Source: CAVQLX01 sp963811605 (GTDB taxonomy: Bacteria; Desulfobacterota; Binatia; DP-6). From it: DNA of 64,000 nt. Both the position numbers and the translations under genes were made by a program. The notes beneath the pieces were generated by a model. The model made no database searches. It worked only from the letters and a program-made list of their open reading frames with translations, and was not told the DNA's origin. The stretch covers positions 124,001 through 188,000 of the forward strand of contig CAWESA010000002.1 of NCBI GenBank assembly GCA_963811605.1, read 5' to 3'. Shown here one piece after another: positions 7,259-15,168 of the stretch (the stretch's first letter is position 1; every line of letters begins with the position of its first letter).

Positions 7259-9022
7259 TCAGTGTGAGGCCGCGGCTGCCGCGGACGGCTCGAGGCGGCG
7301 CGCCTGGGGCAGGAAGTCCTCCGAGACGAGCGGCGAGGAGTACTCGTACGGGCCGCGGTAGACCGTGGGGAGGGGGCCCGGGAAGTTGCCGTGCGGGGGC
7401 GGCGAGGGAGCTTCCCACTCGAGCGTGTTGGCGTGCCACGGGTTCTTGGACGCGCGCTTGCCGGCCCACATGCTCCACAGGAAGTTGAACGCGAAGATGA
7501 GCTGCGCCGCACCGAGACCGATGGCGCCGATCGTGATGATCACGTTCCAGTGCTGGAGCGGCTGCAGGAAGTCGTACTGCGTCGGGTTGTAGATCCGGCG
7601 CATGTGCCCACCCACGCCGAGGATGTGCATGGGAAAGAACGTGACGTTGAAGAAGATGAGCGTGAGCCAGAAGTGGATCTTCCCGAGGGGCTCGTTCATC
7701 ATGCGGCCGAACATCTTCGGGTACCAGTAGTAGATGCCCGCGAAGATGCCGAGCATGCTGCCGCCGAAGACCACGTAATGGATGTGGGCGACGATGTAGT
7801 AGGTGTCGTGGATGTAGATGTCGACGGGCGTCGAGGCCATGTAGATCCCCGACAGGCCGCCGATCACGAACATCGACACGAAGCCGATGGCAAAGCACAT
7901 CGGTGTGGTGAACTGGAGGCGGCCACCCCACAGCGTGCCGAGCCAGTTGAACGTCTTGATGGCCGACGGCACCCCGATGACCATCGTCGTCAGCATGAAG
8001 CTCATGCCGAGCATCGGATTCATGCCGCTCTGGAACATGTGGTGTCCCCACACGATCCACGACAGGAACGCGATGCCGATGATCGAGAACGCCATGGCGT
8101 GGTAGCCGAAGATCGGCTTGCGCGCGAAGACCGACAGGATGTCGGAGGCGATCCCCATGGCGGGCAGGATGAGGATGTAGACCTCCGGGTGGCCGAAGAA
8201 CCAGAACAGGTGCTGCCAGAGGAGCGGCTCGCCGCCTCCGCCGGGCAGGAAGAAGTGGGTGCCGCCGATGCGATCGAAGAGGAGCATGCCGAGCGCCGCC
8301 GTCAGGACGGGCAGCGCGAGGAGCAGCAGGATGGCGGTGACGAAGAGGGCCCAGATGGTGAGCGGGAGCCGGAACCAGGTCATGCCGGGCGCCCGCATGT
8401 TGACGACGGTGGTGATGTAGTTGACCGAGCCCATCAGCGACGAGAAGCCGAGGATCATGAGGCTGATGCACCAGAGGTTCTGGCCCCACTCGACGCCGGT
8501 GTAGGCGGGCACGGCGCTCAGCGGCGGATACGAGGTCCAGCCCGCGGCGGCGGCACCTCCGGTGACGAAGAAGCTGGAGAGCATCACGATGCCGGCCGGC
8601 ACGGCGGTCCAGAACGACAGCGCGTTCAGGAGCGGGAACGCCATGTCGCGGGCGCCGATCATGAGCGGGATGAGGAAGTTGCCGAAGCAGCCCACCAGGA
8701 TCGGCATGACCGCGAAGAAGATCATGATGGTGGCGTGCATCGTGAAGAAGGCGTTGTAGGTCTCGGGCGGGATGATGCCCCCGTACATCACCGGCTCGGG
8801 CACCCAGCCCATGCCGGGGACGGCGGTCTCGGGCCAGGCCAGCTCCCAGCGGACGAGCAGGGCGAGGATGCCGCCCAGCACGAGCATCGACAGGCCCATC
8901 CCCAGGAACTGCTTCCCGATCATCTTGTGATCGGTCGAGAAGATGTAGGTCCGGAAGAAGCTCTGCTCGTGGTGCCCGGCGTCGTGTCCGTGTGCTTCCG
9001 CGTGGACGATCGCTTCGCTCAT
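7259..9022 (-). CDS. ctaD: Cytochrome c oxidase subunit I
   Basis: The 587-residue catalytic subunit, with 12 predicted helices, carrying low-spin haem a and the haem a3-CuB centre where oxygen is reduced. Clear signatures: STDHKMIGKQF at the N-terminus, FFGHPEVYILILPAMG (CuB His and the His-Tyr cross-link), WGHHMFQSG (two CuB His) and HDTYYIVAHIHYVVFGG (haem ligands). The ATG at 9022 has AGGAGGAA 7 nt upstream. It is followed by ctaB and preceded by ctaC with a 24-nt gap. Confidence 0.97.
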   Translation of the reverse strand: MSEAIVHAEAHGHDAGHHEQSFFRTYIFSTDHKMIGKQFLGMGLSMLVLGGILALLVRWELAWPETAVPGMGWVPEPVMYGGIIPPETYNAFFTMHATIMIFFAVMPILVGCFGNFLIPLMIGARDMAFPLLNALSFWTAVPAGIVMLSSFFVTGGAAAAGWTSYPPLSAVPAYTGVEWGQNLWCISLMILGFSSLMGSVNYITTVVNMRAPGMTWFRLPLTIWALFVTAILLLLALPVLTAALGMLLFDRIGGTHFFLPGGGGEPLLWQHLFWFFGHPEVYILILPAMGIASDILSVFARKPIFGYHAMAFSIIGIAFLSWIVWGHHMFQSGMNPMLGMSFMLTTMVIGVPSAIKTFNWLGTLWGGRLQFTTPMCFAIGFVSMFVIGGLSGIYMASTPVDIYIHDTYYIVAHIHYVVFGGSMLGIFAGIYYWYPKMFGRMMNEPLGKIHFWLTLIFFNVTFFPMHILGVGGHMRRIYNPTQYDFLQPLQHWNVIITIGAIGLGAAQLIFAFNFLWSMWAGKRASKNPWHANTLEWEAPSPPPHGNFPGPLPTVYRGPYEYSSPLVSEDFLPQARRLEPSAAAAASH

Positions 9023-9046
9023 GACGCTGTTCCTCCTGCTGCCCGC

Positions 9047-9727
9047 TCAGCCTTGCCCGGCCGTACCGGCGAGGCCGACGCCCTTTTCGCGGGCCCAGGT
9101 CTCGTACTCCTCCGGGGTGTCGACGTAGACCCAGCCGCGCATGCCGGAGTGACCGAAGCCGCACAGCTCCGCGCACGGCACCTCGTACTTGCCGGCCTTC
9201 GTGGCCTTGAACCATACGGGGATCGAGCGGCCGGGGACGGCGTCCTGCTTCAGGCGGAACTGCGGCACGAAGAAGCTGTGGATGACGTCGTGCGACTGGA
9301 GCTGGATCCGGACCACCTTGTTCACCGGGACGTGGAAGTCGTTGTCCATCTGGACGTCGTCGTCGGTGCCGAGCTTCCCGTCCGGGCCGGGGTAGGCGAT
9401 CTCCCAGTTGTACTGCTTGCCGGAGACGCGGATCTGGAAATCGCTCGGAGGCTGGGTCTCCTTGACCTCTGCCCACGTCGAGCGGCTGACCAGCGCCAGG
9501 ATGGCCAGGATCACCGCCGGGATCACGGTCCAGACGATCTCGAGCGTGGTGTTGCCGTGCGTGTAGGTGGCCCGGCGGCCGGGGCGATCACGGTAGAGGA
9601 ACAGGAAGGCGATGAGGGTGAGCTGGACGGCAAAGAAGGTGGCCGTGGTGAGATAGTAGATGGCGTAGAAGAGGCGGTCGATTTGCCCGCCGAACGTCGA
9701 GACGTTCTCTGGTAACCAGCTCAGCAT
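9047..9727 (-). CDS. ctaC: Cytochrome c oxidase subunit II
   Basis: A 226-residue subunit with two N-terminal membrane helices (about residues 20-45 and 62-85) and a periplasmic cupredoxin domain holding the CuA centre. The ligands are visible: His in SHDVIHSFF, then CAELCGFGHSGM (two Cys, His, Met at about 185-196). There is no C-terminal cytochrome c domain, so this is an aa3-type rather than a caa3-type oxidase. An acidic insertion, DGKLGTDDDVQ, sits between the first cupredoxin strands. First gene of the operon; its start follows a TAGGAT -10-like box by only 6 nt. Confidence 0.95.
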   Translation of the reverse strand: MLSWLPENVSTFGGQIDRLFYAIYYLTTATFFAVQLTLIAFLFLYRDRPGRRATYTHGNTTLEIVWTVIPAVILAILALVSRSTWAEVKETQPPSDFQIRVSGKQYNWEIAYPGPDGKLGTDDDVQMDNDFHVPVNKVVRIQLQSHDVIHSFFVPQFRLKQDAVPGRSIPVWFKATKAGKYEVPCAELCGFGHSGMRGWVYVDTPEEYETWAREKGVGLAGTAGQG

Positions 9728-9733
9728 CGCGCG

Positions 9734-9762
9734 ATCCTACCTCGACCCCCCGGGATGATCGG
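9734..9762 (-). promoter_or_regulatory. Candidate ctaC promoter (-10 TAGGAT)
   Basis: On the minus strand TAGGAT lies at 9739-9734, exactly 6 nt before the ctaC ATG, so the predicted transcript would start at the start codon. The matching -35 position (9762-9757, CCGATC) is poor. The same bases could serve as an AGGA ribosome site, so the two readings cannot be separated by eye. Confidence 0.35.
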
Positions 9763-9884
9763 TGCACGAGCGCGCTCCCAGGGACAAATCACGACGGCTC
9801 ATGGTGGGCATCATGCCGACTTCTGGAGAGAATCGCGCGGCTCTTAGCGCGAAGACAGGGCGCGATGCAAGCCGCGGCGCTCGG

Positions 9885-9913
9885 TTGACAGCCCGCACGG
9901 GCGGGAGTACCCC
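9885..9913 (+). promoter_or_regulatory. Promoter, leaderless start of the 9.9-kb membrane protein
   Basis: TTGACA at 9885-9890, a 17-nt spacer and TACCCC at 9908-9913, followed by 6 nt and the ATG at 9920. The predicted +1 is the A of the ATG. The spacer holds a perfect GCCCG-CA-CGGGC inverted repeat, a possible operator. Confidence 0.65.
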
Positions 9914-9919
9914 GGCGAC

Positions 9920-10096
9920 ATGGAGGCCCTCCATCAGTTTCTGTCGATCGTCACCAAGGCCGACAACATCCCCATCGTCTTCATGCTGGTCCTGGTACTG
10001 TTCTTCACGTGGGTGGGATTCAAGCAGGCACTGCGCAACGACCGCCTGATCGAACAGGGGCGCGAGGAAGATCTGCTGAAGGAGATGCAGCGCTGA
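9920..10096 (+). CDS. Small single-span membrane protein
   Basis: A 58-residue protein: a short N-terminal stretch, one membrane helix (residues about 18-34, IPIVFMLVLVLFFTWV) and a charged C-terminal tail ending EEDLLKEMQR. By charge the tail should be cytoplasmic. There is no ribosome site, but a strong promoter places transcription at the ATG. The ferredoxin-like gene starts 41 nt downstream, so the two are probably co-expressed and the peptide may anchor that iron-sulfur protein at the membrane. Function is otherwise unknown. Confidence 0.7.
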   Translation: MEALHQFLSIVTKADNIPIVFMLVLVLFFTWVGFKQALRNDRLIEQGREEDLLKEMQR

Positions 10097-10137
10097 CGGA
10101 GTTGGCCGGCGCCGCCGCCCTCTGGTAAGGATTCCCC

Positions 10138-10626
10138 ATGCCCTTCACGATCGTCGCGGAGAACTGCACGGGTTGCACCGCGTGCGAGAAACGCTGCCCC
10201 ACCAAGGCGATCAGCGGCGATCCGAAGAAGGCCTACTACATCGAGGCCACCCTCTGCATCGATTGCGGCGCCTGCGGCGTGATCTGCCCGGACGAGGCGA
10301 TCCTCGACACGTACGGCAACGTCACCAAGGTGCTGAAGCGCCAGGAGCGTCCCATCGCCGTCGTCCACCCGGACAACTGCAATGGGTGCGGGGTCTGCGT
10401 CGATGTCTGCCCGTTCGATTGCATCGCGCCGTCGCCCGACAACCTGGCGTCCTACCTGGGCCGGGTCGAGGTCAACGAGAAGACCTGCGTGGGCTGCAAG
10501 CTGTGCGAGGAAGTGTGCGGCTGGGAAGGGATCTACATCATGCCCGGCCGGGACAAGGAGCCCTTCCTCGAGTCGCTCGCGGGGGACGACCAGAGCCGGG
10601 ACTGGGCCCCCGAGCAATCCGACTGA
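10138..10626 (+). CDS. Four-cluster 4Fe-4S ferredoxin-like protein
   Basis: A 162-residue soluble electron-transfer protein with four cysteine clusters in two ferredoxin repeats: CTGCTACEKRCP, CIDCGACGVICP, CNGCGVCVDVCP and CVGCKLCEEVCG. The last lacks the usual proline after the fourth Cys and ends GWEGIYIM. AAGGA lies about 7 nt before the ATG. It follows the small membrane protein and nothing else in the unit identifies its partner enzyme. It may pass electrons to a membrane complex, but this is open. Confidence 0.85.
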   Translation: MPFTIVAENCTGCTACEKRCPTKAISGDPKKAYYIEATLCIDCGACGVICPDEAILDTYGNVTKVLKRQERPIAVVHPDNCNGCGVCVDVCPFDCIAPSPDNLASYLGRVEVNEKTCVGCKLCEEVCGWEGIYIMPGRDKEPFLESLAGDDQSRDWAPEQSD

Positions 10627-10629
10627 AGC

Positions 10630-10649
10630 CGTCGGCTCTTCAGCCGACG
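10630..10649. terminator. Bidirectional hairpin between ferredoxin gene and hisG
   Basis: A perfect 8-bp stem, CGTCGGCT / AGCCGACG with loop CTTC, lies between the two convergent genes and includes the hisG stop codon. There is no run of T on either side, so termination by hairpin alone is uncertain. Confidence 0.4.
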
Positions 10650-11515
10650 ATCTTGTTGAGCGGGTACTCGATGATCCCGACCGCCCCGGCCCGCAGCAGC
10701 TTCGGGATCAGGTCGCGGACGGTCGCCTCGGCGATCACGCTCTCCACGGCGTACCACTCGGTCCCGTAGAGGTTGGCGACCGTCGGCGCCGTGATCGCCG
10801 GGACGAGCGCGATCACCTCCTGCAGGCGCTCCGGGGGCACGTTCATCTTGAGCCCGACCTGCGCCTCGGCGCGCAGGGCGCCGGCGAGCAGGAGACCGAT
10901 CTGCTCGATCTTCTCGCGCTTCCAGCGATCCTCCCAGGCGGAGCGATTGGCGATGAGCTGGGGGACGGACTCGAAGAGCTCCTGGATGATGCGTAGCCCG
11001 TGCGCCTTGATGGTCGAGCCCGTCTCGGTGACCTCCACGATCCCGTCGACGAGCCCCTCGGCCACCTTGGCCTCGGTCGCGCCCCAGGAGAACTCGATGC
11101 GGACGTCGATGTTGCGCTCGCGGAACCAGCGCTGCGTGTAGCCCACGAGCTCGGTCGCGATGCGCCCGCCGCGCAGATCCTCGGCCGTCTGGACGGGCGA
11201 GTCGCGCGGGACCACCAGCACCCAGCGCGTGGGCCGCAGGCTCGCCTTCGAGTACACCAGCTCCTGCGCCACCACGACCTGGGCGTCGTACTCGAGCACC
11301 CAGTCGCGGCCGGTGATCCCGGCGTCGAGCGTGCCGCTCTCGACGTAGCGGGCCATCTCCTGGGCGCGCACGAGGAGACAGCGCAGCTCCGGATCGTCGA
11401 CGCTCGGGAAGTAGCTGCGCGAGCCGGTGGTGATCTTCCAGCCGGACCGCCGGAAGAGCTCGATGGTGGCGGCTTCGAGACTGCCCTTGGGGATGCCGAG
11501 ATTGAGAGCCCTCAT
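10640..11515 (-). CDS. hisG: ATP phosphoribosyltransferase, long form
   Basis: A 291-residue enzyme that starts histidine synthesis by joining ATP and PRPP. It has the HisG N-terminus LNLGIPKGSLEAATIELF, the substrate-binding part DAGITGRDWVLEY and the PRPP-loop-like EVTETGSTIKAHGL. The C-terminal about 75 residues (KMNVPPERLQEVIALVPA...) form the regulatory ACT-like domain, so this is the long form that needs no HisZ and is normally feedback-inhibited by histidine. No other his genes are nearby. The protein matches the family in length. Confidence 0.95.
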   Translation of the reverse strand: MRALNLGIPKGSLEAATIELFRRSGWKITTGSRSYFPSVDDPELRCLLVRAQEMARYVESGTLDAGITGRDWVLEYDAQVVVAQELVYSKASLRPTRWVLVVPRDSPVQTAEDLRGGRIATELVGYTQRWFRERNIDVRIEFSWGATEAKVAEGLVDGIVEVTETGSTIKAHGLRIIQELFESVPQLIANRSAWEDRWKREKIEQIGLLLAGALRAEAQVGLKMNVPPERLQEVIALVPAITAPTVANLYGTEWYAVESVIAEATVRDLIPKLLRAGAVGIIEYPLNKIVG

Positions 11516-11527
11516 GATGGGAGCCGG

Positions 11528-11533
11528 AGAATA
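11528..11533 (-). promoter_or_regulatory. Candidate hisG -10 box
   Basis: TATTCT on the minus strand at 11533-11528 would place the transcript start about 6 nt before the hisG ATG. No convincing -35 is seen at 16-18 nt upstream. Confidence 0.35.
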
Positions 11534-11579
11534 TCTGTTCGGGGGCCCGGGCGCATCTCCGGTCGACCCCCGGGAGCGA

Positions 11580-11608
11580 TTGTTCGCCGCAGGAGCGTCG
11601 GCTACAGG
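11580..11608 (+). promoter_or_regulatory. Candidate lpxD promoter
   Basis: TTGTTC at 11580-11585, a 17-nt spacer and TACAGG at 11603-11608, then 6 nt to the ATG, giving a predicted leaderless message. AGGAG inside the -10 region (11605-11609) is also placed as a ribosome site, so the reading is ambiguous. Confidence 0.4.
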
Positions 11609-11614
11609 AGCCCC

Positions 11615-12646
11615 ATGAAGCTGGGCGAGCTGGCCCGCGCGCTCGGCGCGACGCTCGACGGCGGGGCCGACGACGTGGAGATCACGGGGGTCGCCGGCAT
11701 CGAGGATGCGGCGCCCGGCACGCTGACATTTCTCGCCGACCGGCGCCACGAGCCGGGCCTGGGATCGACCCGGGCGGCCGCCGTCCTCCTCACGCACGAC
11801 GCTCCCCCGGCGCCCCTGCCGGCGCTGCGCGTCGCCCATCCCTACCTGTCCTTCGTGCAGGCGATGGAGCTCTTCCATCCCGCCGAGCGCCCGCCGGCCG
11901 GTGTGCATCCCACCGCCGTCATCGCGGCCAGCGCCGTCGTCGGGGCCGGGGCGTCGATCGGACCCTACGTGGTGATCGACGACGGCGTCCGGATCGGGAA
12001 GGACGCCGTCCTGGCCGCCCACGTCACGGTGTACCGGGATGCGCAGATCGGGGACGCGTTCACGGCCCACGCCGGCGCCGTCGTCCGCGAAGGCGTGAGC
12101 GTTGGCGACCGGGTGACCATCCACGCCGGCGCCGTCATCGGGAGCGACGGCTTCGGCTTCGTCCCCCGTGCCGAGGGTCACCGCAAGATCCCGCAGCTCG
12201 GCACCGTCGTCCTCGAGGACGACGTCGAGATCGGCGCCAATGCCACCGTCGATCGGGCCACGCTCGGCGAGACACGGATCGGCCGGGGGACGAAGATCGA
12301 CAACCTCGTCATGATCGGCCACGGCTGTCGGATCGGCCCCGGCTGCCTCCTCGCGGCCCAGGTCGGCCTGGCGGGCGGCACCCGGCTCGGCGCCGGGGTC
12401 ATGCTGGGTGGCCAGGTGGGCGCGAGCGGGCACTTCACCATCGGCGACGGAGCCCAGGTGGCCGCGCAATCGGGCGTGCATCGGGCGATTCCGGCGGGCG
12501 CCGTCTATGGCGGGTATCCGGCCATGGAGATCCGGCAGTGGCGGCGCGCCATGACGGCCCTGCCGAGGCTACCGAGCCTCTTCCGCCGTCTGCGGCGGAT
12601 CGAGAAGGCGCTGGGTCTCGATCCCGATGGGGGCGAGGAACGCTGA
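11615..12646 (+). CDS. lpxD: UDP-3-O-(3-hydroxyacyl)glucosamine N-acyltransferase
   Basis: A 343-residue cytoplasmic acyltransferase that adds the second acyl chain in lipid A synthesis. The N-terminal uridine-binding domain (to about residue 100) contains GVAGIEDAAPGTLTFLAD. The left-handed beta-helix follows with hexapeptide repeats from about residue 100, including GSDGFGFV and NATVDRATLGETRIG and the catalytic-region motif IGHGCRIG (His). The C-terminus is a helical tail. It shows that the host makes lipopolysaccharide. Here it stands alone, away from lpxA/fabZ. Confidence 0.96.
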   Translation: MKLGELARALGATLDGGADDVEITGVAGIEDAAPGTLTFLADRRHEPGLGSTRAAAVLLTHDAPPAPLPALRVAHPYLSFVQAMELFHPAERPPAGVHPTAVIAASAVVGAGASIGPYVVIDDGVRIGKDAVLAAHVTVYRDAQIGDAFTAHAGAVVREGVSVGDRVTIHAGAVIGSDGFGFVPRAEGHRKIPQLGTVVLEDDVEIGANATVDRATLGETRIGRGTKIDNLVMIGHGCRIGPGCLLAAQVGLAGGTRLGAGVMLGGQVGASGHFTIGDGAQVAAQSGVHRAIPAGAVYGGYPAMEIRQWRRAMTALPRLPSLFRRLRRIEKALGLDPDGGEER

Positions 12647-12653
12647 GCGCCCC

Positions 12654-12683
12654 TTTCGCGCCACGGGGTCGAGCCGCTATACT
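12654..12683 (+). promoter_or_regulatory. Candidate promoter of the DUF177-rpmF-fab-rib unit
   Basis: TATACT at 12678-12683 is the best -10 match near the head of the long plus-strand unit. TTTCGC at 12654-12659 lies 18 nt upstream as a weak -35. The predicted start, about 12690, leaves a 15-nt leader containing GAGGGA before the ATG. Confidence 0.45.
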
Positions 12684-12704
12684 CCGCGCGCGCCGTGAGG
12701 GACC

Positions 12705-13235
12705 ATGAAGATCGCGCTGGATCAGATCCGGGAGACGCCCCGCGCGCTCTCCTACGTGGAGGAGGTCGAGGCACTCAACCGTGAGCTCGGGCGGGGCGCC
12801 GGCGACTTCCGCGTCCCGGACGGCATCGCGGTCGACGTGTCCTACCATCGCGCTGGCCTGGACGTGTTCGTCGAGGGCGAGGTCCGGGCGGAGATTCTCG
12901 GCACCTGCGCGCGCTGTCTCGCCGAGTACACCTTCCCGCTCGAGGCGGCGGTCGCCCTGGTGCTGACGCCTGCGGCCGCGGCGACGCCGCACACCGGGCC
13001 CCTGCGCGAGGACGACATCGGCCTGGCCGAGTACGAGGGCGACGAGATCGACCTCACCCCCCTCGTGCACGAGCAGACCCTGCTCGCGCTGCCCATCCGG
13101 GCGCTCTGTACCGAGGAGTGCCGCGGGCTGTGCTCGCGATGCGGCGCAAACCTGAACGCCGGCCCGTGCGGCTGTCCCGCGAGCGTCATGACGGGAAGCC
13201 TGGCGGCGCTGCAGACGCTGCTGCGCGAGCGCTGA
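12705..13235 (+). CDS. DUF177 (YceD-like) protein
   Basis: A 176-residue protein of the DUF177 family, which almost always precedes rpmF and is linked to 23S rRNA processing or stability. Seen here are CARCLAEY in the middle and the C-terminal zinc-like cluster CTEECRGLCSRCGANLN followed by CGCP. GAGGGA precedes the ATG. It lies 34 nt before rpmF. In plants and E. coli the family is needed for normal 23S rRNA levels; that role is inferred here by family. Confidence 0.9.
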   Translation: MKIALDQIRETPRALSYVEEVEALNRELGRGAGDFRVPDGIAVDVSYHRAGLDVFVEGEVRAEILGTCARCLAEYTFPLEAAVALVLTPAAAATPHTGPLREDDIGLAEYEGDEIDLTPLVHEQTLLALPIRALCTEECRGLCSRCGANLNAGPCGCPASVMTGSLAALQTLLRER

Positions 13236-13269
13236 ACACGCCTCGCCGGCAGCCGAGGAGGATGGATCG

Positions 13270-13452
13270 ATGGCAGTACCGAAGCGCCGCACATCGGCGT
13301 CGAAACGCGACAAGCGCCGCGCGCACGACTCGCTGCGCGCGCCCCACGTGATCGCCTGTCCGCAGTGTGGGGAGCGGACGCTCCGCCACCGCGCGTGCGC
13401 GCATTGCGGCACGTACCGAGGCCGCAAGGTGGTCGAGGTCGAGGAAAGCTGA
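13270..13452 (+). CDS. rpmF: Ribosomal protein L32
   Basis: A 60-residue basic ribosomal protein starting MAVPKRRTSASKRDKRRAHD, as is usual for L32. It has two CxxC pairs, CPQCG and CAHCG, so it is the zinc-binding form of L32. GAGGAGGATGG upstream provides the ribosome site. Its TGA overlaps the presumed CTG start of fabD. In related genomes plsX and fabH usually come next; they are absent here. Confidence 0.97.
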   Translation: MAVPKRRTSASKRDKRRAHDSLRAPHVIACPQCGERTLRHRACAHCGTYRGRKVVEVEES

Positions 13453-14384
13453 CGCGGTCCGTCGCTTGCCTGTTCCCGGGGCAGGGCTCGCAGCGCGTCG
13501 GCATGGGAGCCGACCTCGCCGGCGAGTTCGCGGTCGCACGGCGTACCTTCGAGGAGGCGGACGAGAGCCTTTCGTTCCGACTGTCACGGCTCTGTGCCGA
13601 CGGTCCGGCGGAGACCCTCGCGCTCACGGAGCACGCCCAGCCCGCCATCTTGACGACCAGCGTGGCCGTCTTCCGCGCGCTGGTCGAGACGGTGGGGCTT
13701 GCGCCCGCGGTCGTCGCGGGTCACAGCCTGGGCGAATGGTCCGCGCTCGTCGCCGCCGGCGCGCTCGACTTCGGCGACGCGGTACGGGGCGTGCGCGAGC
13801 GCGGACGGCTGATGCAGGCGGCGGTGCCGGCCGGTGCGGGCGCGATGGCGGCGGTGATGGGTCTCGATGCGACGGCGGTATCGGCGCTGTGCGAGGAGGC
13901 GGCCGGAGCCGACGTCCTGGCGCCGGCCAATCTGAACGGTGCCGGTCAGGTTGTCGTCGCGGGCCACGCGGCCGCCGTCGAGCGATTCATGCACCTCGCC
14001 GCCGGCCGGCGGGCGCGGGCGCAGCGGCTCGACGTGAGCGCGCCCTTCCACTGCCCCTTGATGGCGCCCGCGGCCGACGGCGTGGCGCGCTTCCTGGCGG
14101 AGGTGGCGGTGCGCGATCCGGCCATCCCCGTGGTGACCAGCGTCGCGGCACGACCGGTGCGCGATGCGGCCGACGTCGCGGCGCTCCTGGTGACGCAGGT
14201 GACCGCACCGGTGCGGTGGGAGGACACGATGCTCGCGTTGCGGGCCTGGGAGCCGTCGCGTGCGCTCGAGCTCGGCCCGGGGCGGGTGCTCAGCGCCCTG
14301 GCGAGGCGCCTGTGGCCGGGCCTGGCCTGCCTGCCGGTGGGCGACCGCGCCGGCGTGGCGCAGGCGGCCGAGGCGCTGCGATGA
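13449..14384 (+). CDS. fabD: Malonyl-CoA:ACP transacylase
   Basis: Moves malonyl groups from CoA to acyl carrier protein, supplying fatty acid elongation. The protein (311 residues from this start) shows FPGQGSQ, the nucleophile motif GHSLGEW (Ser) and the active-site His region APFHCPLM. The start is the problem: no ATG, GTG or TTG gives the usual 7-8 residues before FPGQGSQ. CTG at 13449, overlapping the rpmF stop as CTGA and preceded by GAGGA, does so exactly (M-TRSVACL-FPGQG). GTG 13395 or TTG 13404 would add 15-18 residues read out of frame through rpmF. Confidence 0.92.
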   Translation: MTRSVACLFPGQGSQRVGMGADLAGEFAVARRTFEEADESLSFRLSRLCADGPAETLALTEHAQPAILTTSVAVFRALVETVGLAPAVVAGHSLGEWSALVAAGALDFGDAVRGVRERGRLMQAAVPAGAGAMAAVMGLDATAVSALCEEAAGADVLAPANLNGAGQVVVAGHAAAVERFMHLAAGRRARAQRLDVSAPFHCPLMAPAADGVARFLAEVAVRDPAIPVVTSVAARPVRDAADVAALLVTQVTAPVRWEDTMLALRAWEPSRALELGPGRVLSALARRLWPGLACLPVGDRAGVAQAAEALR

Positions 14385-15133
14385 GCGACGGCACGCTCGC
14401 CGGTCAGACGGCGGTCGTGACCGGGGGCTCGCGCGGCATCGGGCGCGCCATCGCGCGTGCGCTGGCGAGCGCGGGTGCGACGGTGGTCGTGAACTACCTC
14501 GCCAACGAAATCGCCGCGGCCGAGACGGTGCAGCTGATCGCCGCCGCCGGTGGACAGGCGCGCGCGCTGCGCTTCGATGTGGGCGACGGTGGCGCCGTGC
14601 GCGACGCCTTCGCCGACGTCGTTGACCGCGAGGGAAGAGTTGATATCCTCGTCAACAACGCTGGCGTGGCCATCGACGGACTGCTGCTGCGGCTCAAGGA
14701 CGACGACTGGAACCGGGTTCTGCAGACCAACCTGACTGGCGTGTTCCATTGTGCCAGGGCCGCGATCCGCAGCATGATCCGCGCCCGGTACGGCCGGATC
14801 GTCAACCTGACCTCGGTCGTCGCCGCCACGGGCAACCCGGGGCAGGTGGCGTACGCCGCCGCCAAGGCAGGCGTCGTCGGCCTCACCCGTTCGCTGGCAC
14901 GTGAAGTGGCGTCGCGAGGCATCACGGTGAACGCCCTGGCGCCGGGTCTGGTGGAGACCGAGATGGCGGACGGCATGCCGGACGCGCAGCGGGCGGCATA
15001 CACCGCGCTGGTACCGGTCGGCCGGGTGGCGGGCGTCGACGACGTCGCCGCCGCGGCTGCGTTTCTGTGTTCGCGCGGGGCGGGATATGTCACGGGGCAG
15101 GTCTTGCACGTGAACGGCGGACTCTACATGTGA
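14381..15133 (+). CDS. fabG: 3-oxoacyl-ACP reductase
   Basis: A 250-residue classical short-chain dehydrogenase that reduces beta-ketoacyl-ACP with NADPH in fatty acid synthesis. The cofactor motif is TGGSRGIG; NNAG follows; the catalytic Ser is in NLTSVVA and the catalytic pair is YAAAK (YxxxK). The substrate end reads VNALAPGLVETEM and the C-terminus VTGQVLHVNGGLYM is typical of FabG. It overlaps fabD by 4 nt (ATGA) and is followed by acpP. Confidence 0.96.
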   Translation: MSDGTLAGQTAVVTGGSRGIGRAIARALASAGATVVVNYLANEIAAAETVQLIAAAGGQARALRFDVGDGGAVRDAFADVVDREGRVDILVNNAGVAIDGLLLRLKDDDWNRVLQTNLTGVFHCARAAIRSMIRARYGRIVNLTSVVAATGNPGQVAYAAAKAGVVGLTRSLAREVASRGITVNALAPGLVETEMADGMPDAQRAAYTALVPVGRVAGVDDVAAAAAFLCSRGAGYVTGQVLHVNGGLYM

Positions 15134-15168
15134 GCTGCGCGCGAGGCGCGACCGCAAGGAGGATGGAC

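Noticed and set aside
5727..9476. A minus-strand open frame of about 1249 codons across the oxidase operon
   Set aside because: It is a fusion of shadow frame over ctaC, ctaD and ctaB with the true frame of the first subunit III gene; only the last 202 codons (5727-6335) have family sequence.
7391..9715. A 774-codon plus-strand open frame opposite ctaC-ctaD
   Set aside because: Composition is dominated by Asp, Glu, His, Arg and Gly as expected for the antisense of GC-rich codons. No motif, no ribosome site, and the sense genes are certain.
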